A DNA stretch of 64,000 nucleotides from an uncultured Eubacteriales bacterium (GTDB lineage Bacteria > Bacillota > Clostridia > Peptostreptococcales > Anaerovoracaceae), in assembly GCA_902795135.1 (NCBI GenBank), contig CADBJW010000004.1, positions 82,126 to 146,125 of the forward strand. Direction: 5' to 3'. Positions 61,139 to 64,000 of the stretch are shown piece after piece. Made by a program: the position numbers and the translations under genes. The stretch's first letter is position 1. Each line of letters begins with the position of its first letter. Under the pieces are notes generated by a model. The model made no database searches. It was given only the letters and a program-made list of their open reading frames with translations, and was not told where the DNA came from.

Positions 61139-63256
61139 ATGAAATGTATCATCAAAGCGGAGAGCCGGGGCCGCATGCGAATCCATGCGGCTGTCATGAA
61201 CATGTCTCTTAGGGAAGCAGATATTTTGGAATACTACCTACGTTCGGTCAATGGGGTAAGTAAAGTCCGGGTCTTTGACCGGACCTGTGACGCGATCATT
61301 GACTATACGGGGAGCAGAACCGATGTGATCCGCGCCCTGGCAGCCTTTTGCTTCACCGATGAAAAAGCCGTGGCGCTGGTTCCGGAGCATACGAGCCGGG
61401 AAATGAGCCGGCACTATGAAAACCGCCTGATCGGCATGATTGCACGGCGGTATGCGAGACGCTGGTTTTTGCCTCATGATCTCAGGCTGCTGTATTCGAT
61501 GTGGAGTGCGGCTGGGTATATCAAGGAAGGACTTCATGCGCTTTTGAGAATGCGCAAACTGAACGTTTCGGTTCTGGATGCGACGGCCATCACCGTATCG
61601 ATGCTTCGCAATGACCACGATACGGCTTCGTCGATCATGTTCCTGCTAGGTGTCGGCGAGTTGCTGGAGGAATGGGTCCGCAAGAAATCCGTGGGCGATC
61701 TGGCAGGCATGATGTCCCTGAACGTGGATAAAGTCTGGCTGTGCGCGGAAGATGGGGACGTTCTGGTGCCGGTGTCCGAAGTTCGGGCTGGCGATACGAT
61801 CGTCGTACGGACCGGTAATCTGATACCGCTGGATGGCAAGGTTTCCGGTGGAGAGGCTATGGTCAATCAGTCCGCCATGACGGGAGAATCCATGCCGGTG
61901 CGCAAGGTGGAAGGCAGTTATGTCTACAGCGGAACCGTTGTGGAGGAAGGCGAGTGCTGTATTCTGGTCGATAAGGCGACCGGAAGCGGCCGGTACGACC
62001 GGATCGTCAAGATGATCGAAGAATCCGAGAAGTTAAAATCCGCCACCGAGGCAAAAGCTTCGAATCTGGCCGATAAACTCGTTCCATACAGTTTGGCGGG
62101 AACGGTCCTGTCCTATGCGCTGACGCGAAATCCGCAAACCGCGCTGGCCTTTCTGATGGTGGATTATTCCTGCGCGCTCAAGCTTACGATGCCTTTGGCC
62201 GTCATGTCGGCTATGAAGGAGTGCAGCCGGTACAATATCACCGTAAAGGGCGGCAAATTCCTGGAAGCCATTTCGGAAGCGGATACCATCGTATTCGATA
62301 AGACGGGAACTCTGACCCATGCGCAGCCGACCGTTGCCAAGGTGATTCCATTTGGAGGCAATGACGAAAAGGAAATGCTGCGTCTGGCGGCCTGTCTCGA
62401 GGAGCATTATCCGCATTCGATTGCGAACGCAGTCGTCGCGGCTGCAAAGGAGCGGGATCTGCATCACGAGGAACGTCATACATCCGTAGAATACGTTGTG
62501 GCCCACGGCATTACGAGCATGATTGATGGGCAAAAGGCATCCATCGGAAGCTACCACTTTATTTTTGAAGATGAAAAGGTGGAAGTGAAAGAAGAAGACC
62601 AGGAGGTCTTTGACCGCTTGCCGGATGAGTATTCGCTTCTCTATCTGGCAATCGACGGTACGCTGGCTGCGGTTTTGTGCATCGAAGACCCGCTTCGGCA
62701 GAATGCGGGCGATGTGATCAAGAAGCTTCGAAAAGCCGGTTTCCGAAATATCGTCATGATGACCGGCGACAATGAAAAGGCAGCCGCTTATGTGGCCCGT
62801 CAGGCTGGCGTCGATCATTTCGTGGCGGAGGTTTTGCCGGAAGACAAAGCCCGGTTTGTCAAAGAACAGCGGGCAGCCGGACACAAGGTCATTATGATCG
62901 GTGACGGAGTCAACGATTCACCGGCGCTGTCCGAAGCAGATGTGGGAATTGCGGTCAATTCCGGAGCGGCAATCGCCAGAGAAATCGCGGATATCACCAT
63001 TGAAGCGGACGACCTGGAAGTACTGCTTTTGCTGAAGACCATTGCAGATGCGCTGATGGAGCGGATCCACAGAGACTACCGGATCATCATCGGATTCAAT
63101 TCGATCCTCATCGCGCTAGGCGTCATGGGAACGATTACACCGCAGACGTCTGCACTGCTGCACAACATATCAACCATTGCAATCAGCATGTACAATATGA
63201 CAGAAGTACTGGGTAGAAAGAGTGATTTGGAGGACTACACAAATGAAGAATCATAA
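61139..63256 (+). CDS. Heavy-metal P1B-type ATPase lacking the usual CPx motif
   Basis: A 705-residue metal pump. An N-terminal HMA-like fold (1-75) has no CxxC. TGES (249-252), the phosphorylation site D387-KTGT, MTGDNEKAA and GDGVNDSPAL are intact. At the transport helix, where most P1B pumps have CPC or SPC, this one has DYSCALKLTMP with C345. The metal is therefore uncertain. It follows a TM-HMA chaperone and a DUF6110-like protein, and its end overlaps a 26-residue membrane peptide. GGAG precedes the ATG. Confidence 0.92.
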   Translation: MKCIIKAESRGRMRIHAAVMNMSLREADILEYYLRSVNGVSKVRVFDRTCDAIIDYTGSRTDVIRALAAFCFTDEKAVALVPEHTSREMSRHYENRLIGMIARRYARRWFLPHDLRLLYSMWSAAGYIKEGLHALLRMRKLNVSVLDATAITVSMLRNDHDTASSIMFLLGVGELLEEWVRKKSVGDLAGMMSLNVDKVWLCAEDGDVLVPVSEVRAGDTIVVRTGNLIPLDGKVSGGEAMVNQSAMTGESMPVRKVEGSYVYSGTVVEEGECCILVDKATGSGRYDRIVKMIEESEKLKSATEAKASNLADKLVPYSLAGTVLSYALTRNPQTALAFLMVDYSCALKLTMPLAVMSAMKECSRYNITVKGGKFLEAISEADTIVFDKTGTLTHAQPTVAKVIPFGGNDEKEMLRLAACLEEHYPHSIANAVVAAAKERDLHHEERHTSVEYVVAHGITSMIDGQKASIGSYHFIFEDEKVEVKEEDQEVFDRLPDEYSLLYLAIDGTLAAVLCIEDPLRQNAGDVIKKLRKAGFRNIVMMTGDNEKAAAYVARQAGVDHFVAEVLPEDKARFVKEQRAAGHKVIMIGDGVNDSPALSEADVGIAVNSGAAIAREIADITIEADDLEVLLLLKTIADALMERIHRDYRIIIGFNSILIALGVMGTITPQTSALLHNISTIAISMYNMTEVLGRKSDLEDYTNEES

Positions 63257-63323
63257 ATTTTTCGCATGGGCAACCGTATTTTGTTTCCTGATGACCATGT
63301 ACACCGGCTACAAAAAAGCCTAA
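63243..63323 (+). CDS. 26-residue membrane peptide at the end of the ATPase operon
   Basis: A very short frame, MKNHKFFAWATVFCFLMTM plus YTGYKKA, overlaps the end of the ATPase gene by 14 nt, with GGAGG (63228-63232) correctly placed 10 nt ahead. It has one hydrophobic helix and basic ends. Similar tiny proteins of the MKNxKxFAWA...YTGY type occur in other Firmicutes as I recall. It may modulate or assemble the pump. Confidence 0.7.
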   Translation: MKNHKFFAWATVFCFLMTMYTGYKKA

Positions 63324-63327
63324 CCAG

Positions 63328-63366
63328 AAAATGTGCCAAAAGGGACGGTTCCTTTTGGCACATTTT
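63328..63366. repeat. REP-like palindrome, copy 1 (also a terminator)
   Basis: A perfect 16-bp stem, AAAATGTGCCAAAAGG with its complement at 63351-63366, and loop GACGGTT. Runs of A and T on both sides let it terminate both the ATPase operon and the convergent arsR. The core GGGACGGTTC is shared, in opposite orientation, with 63804-63841. Confidence 0.85.
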
Positions 63367-63371
63367 GACTT

Positions 63372-63737
63372 CTATTCCATTGGACAGGAAATCTCCATGA
63401 TTTCCTCGACGGCGTGGTGCAGTTTCTGCGCAATGTCCGTATCAGCGGCCTTGTAATACATTTCTTTGCCCTCACGGCGGGAAACAATCAGGCCGGTTGT
63501 TTTTAGTATGCGGAGGTGGTGGGATACGGCAGGACTCGACATATCGGTCATTGCGGCAATGTCAATAACGCATTCTTCCACATGACAAAGGATCCAGAAG
63601 ATTCGCAGCCGGCTGGGATCGTTCAGCTGCTTCATCAGATTCGCCACCGTCTGAAAATGTTCTTCCTCCGGCATACGCTCAACTAATTTCTCAGAATCCA
63701 CATCGTGGTCGTGTGGAAGTTTGATTCCGTTACTCAC
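63372..63737 (-). CDS. ArsR/SmtB-family metalloregulator
   Basis: A 121-residue winged-helix repressor. FQTVANLMKQLNDPSRLRIFWIL and DIAAMTDMSSPAVSHHLRIL (recognition helix) are diagnostic. Candidate metal ligands are the N-terminal HDHD, CHVEEC and the C-terminal HH and C of EISCPME. It is divergent from the HMA gene at 63928, and an inverted repeat lies between them, so it probably represses that gene and relieves repression when metal binds. Confidence 0.92.
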   Translation of the reverse strand: MSNGIKLPHDHDVDSEKLVERMPEEEHFQTVANLMKQLNDPSRLRIFWILCHVEECVIDIAAMTDMSSPAVSHHLRILKTTGLIVSRREGKEMYYKAADTDIAQKLHHAVEEIMEISCPME

Positions 63738-63803
63738 TATTCCTACCTCCGTTCAATTCAATGCTATTGTAATGCAAAGGCTTTTGCATTTCAAGGTGCG
63801 CGA

Positions 63804-63841
63804 ACATGTCAAAAAGAACCGTCCCTATTGACACATTTGTC
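63804..63841. repeat. REP-like palindrome, copy 2
   Basis: On the minus strand it reads TGTCAATAGGGACGGTTC and then TTTTTGACA; the loop core equals copy 1 at 63328-63366, while the stem differs by paired changes. The arm contributes the TTGACA used as -35 for the next gene. Confidence 0.8.
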
Positions 63842-63857
63842 GGTGGTGTGGTATTAT
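63828..63857 (+). promoter_or_regulatory. Promoter of the HMA gene, -35 inside the palindrome
   Basis: TTGACA (63828-63833), 18-nt spacer, TATTAT (63852-63857). Confidence 0.7.
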
Positions 63858-63868
63858 ACAATCAAACA

Positions 63869-63886
63869 ATTAAACAATCGTTTAAT
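63869..63886. promoter_or_regulatory. Probable ArsR operator
   Basis: ATTAAAC-AATC-GTTTAAT, a perfect 7-bp inverted repeat just downstream of the -10, between arsR and the HMA gene. Binding there would block transcription. Confidence 0.6.
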
Positions 63887-63927
63887 CGAAGTAGAGATCT
63901 TCATATAAACAGGAGGAATACAAAAGA

Positions 63928-64000
63928 TGAAAAAGACTTATAAGATCGACGTGGATTGTGCAAACTGTGCAAACAAGATGGAGGTTGCGGCAAACAAGAC
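63928..64000 (+). CDS. HMA-domain protein, start only (probable metal ATPase), cut by the window edge
   Basis: The first 24 codons encode an HMA domain with DCANCANKME, the CxxC metal site. AGGAGG lies ahead of the ATG. The gene is divergent from arsR and has an operator-like repeat in its promoter, as for zinc or cadmium exporting P-type ATPases, but the visible part cannot distinguish an ATPase from a small chaperone. Confidence 0.75.

Noticed and set aside
62033-62884. 283-codon minus-strand frame inside the P-type ATPase gene
   Set aside because: Shadow of the nucleotide-binding domain; no start signals.
1-64000. tRNA, rRNA, CRISPR arrays, insertion sequences, prophage or origin
   Set aside because: Reading through all gene gaps gave no cloverleaf, rRNA segment, spaced direct-repeat array, transposase or phage genes, or DnaA-box cluster.

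Overview
The window reads as chromosome of an anaerobic, low-redundancy Firmicute, most likely a Clostridia member. Base composition looks close to half G+C by eye. Supporting points are the ScpA/ScpB condensin pair, a T-box leader in front of leucine genes, XpaC/TelA and DUF1002 proteins, a flavodiiron protein fused to a rubredoxin module, split ThrE exporters, strong AGGAGG-type ribosome sites and TTGACA/TATAAT promoters. A family-level placement (for example Anaerovoracaceae-like) is only a guess. No rRNA, tRNA, CRISPR array, prophage or complete insertion sequence was recognised.

Layout. 1-5.3 kb: end of a PIN toxin gene, an acyltransferase, scpA-scpB, a phosphoesterase lipoprotein, a GIY-YIG nuclease-like gene and a Phd/VapC-type toxin-antitoxin pair. 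5.3-16.3 kb: flavodiiron/rubredoxin protein, NhaC-like antiporter, endonuclease IV with a TSCPD protein, a DUF3048 lipoprotein, a penicillin-binding protein with an FHA-FtsW fusion, and an AEC carrier. 16.4-28.8 kb: a surface polysaccharide locus (UDP-glucuronate 4-epimerase, Wzm/Wzt-type ABC exporter, five glycosyltransferase-type genes including a GT2-GT4 fusion, a methyltransferase, a large membrane protein and UDP-glucose dehydrogenase). 28.9-34.6 kb: lipoate ligase, a duplicated-domain protein, an ABC exporter, split ThrE and a PTS IIC-like protein. 34.7-40.4 kb: T-box leader with leuA-leuC-leuD-leuB, then a membrane-anchored lysozyme-like protein. 40.4-49.1 kb: a second polysaccharide operon (rfbC, rfbD, glycosyltransferases, a pectate-lyase-9-like beta-helix) headed by a membrane-anchored clostripain-family protease. 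49.2-57.9 kb: envelope proteins (DUF1002, DUF308, alpha/beta hydrolase, ferredoxin-type aldo/keto reductase, XpaC-TelA and two unrecognised membrane proteins). 58-60.3 kb: an HTH protein with a Cys-rich partner and a second aldo/keto reductase. 60.4-64 kb: a metal-homeostasis locus with a TM-HMA protein, a DUF6110-like protein, a P-type ATPase lacking the usual CPx motif, a 26-residue membrane peptide, an ArsR regulator between two palindromic repeats, and the start of another HMA protein.

How it fits together. UDP-glucose dehydrogenase and the UDP-glucuronate 4-epimerase would supply UDP-galacturonate to the first glycan locus; the second locus carries a beta-helix protein of the family that cleaves polygalacturonate, so the two may concern one uronic-acid-containing envelope polymer. 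The most interesting signals are: (1) a recurring start architecture in which a -10 hexamer lies exactly 6 nt before the ATG of several genes with no Shine-Dalgarno, implying leaderless mRNAs; (2) the metal locus with its non-canonical ATPase, micropeptide and two palindromic operator candidates; (3) REP-like palindromes with conserved loops and compensating stems around arsR; (4) an unexplained repeat-rich stretch at 52.3-52.7 kb.
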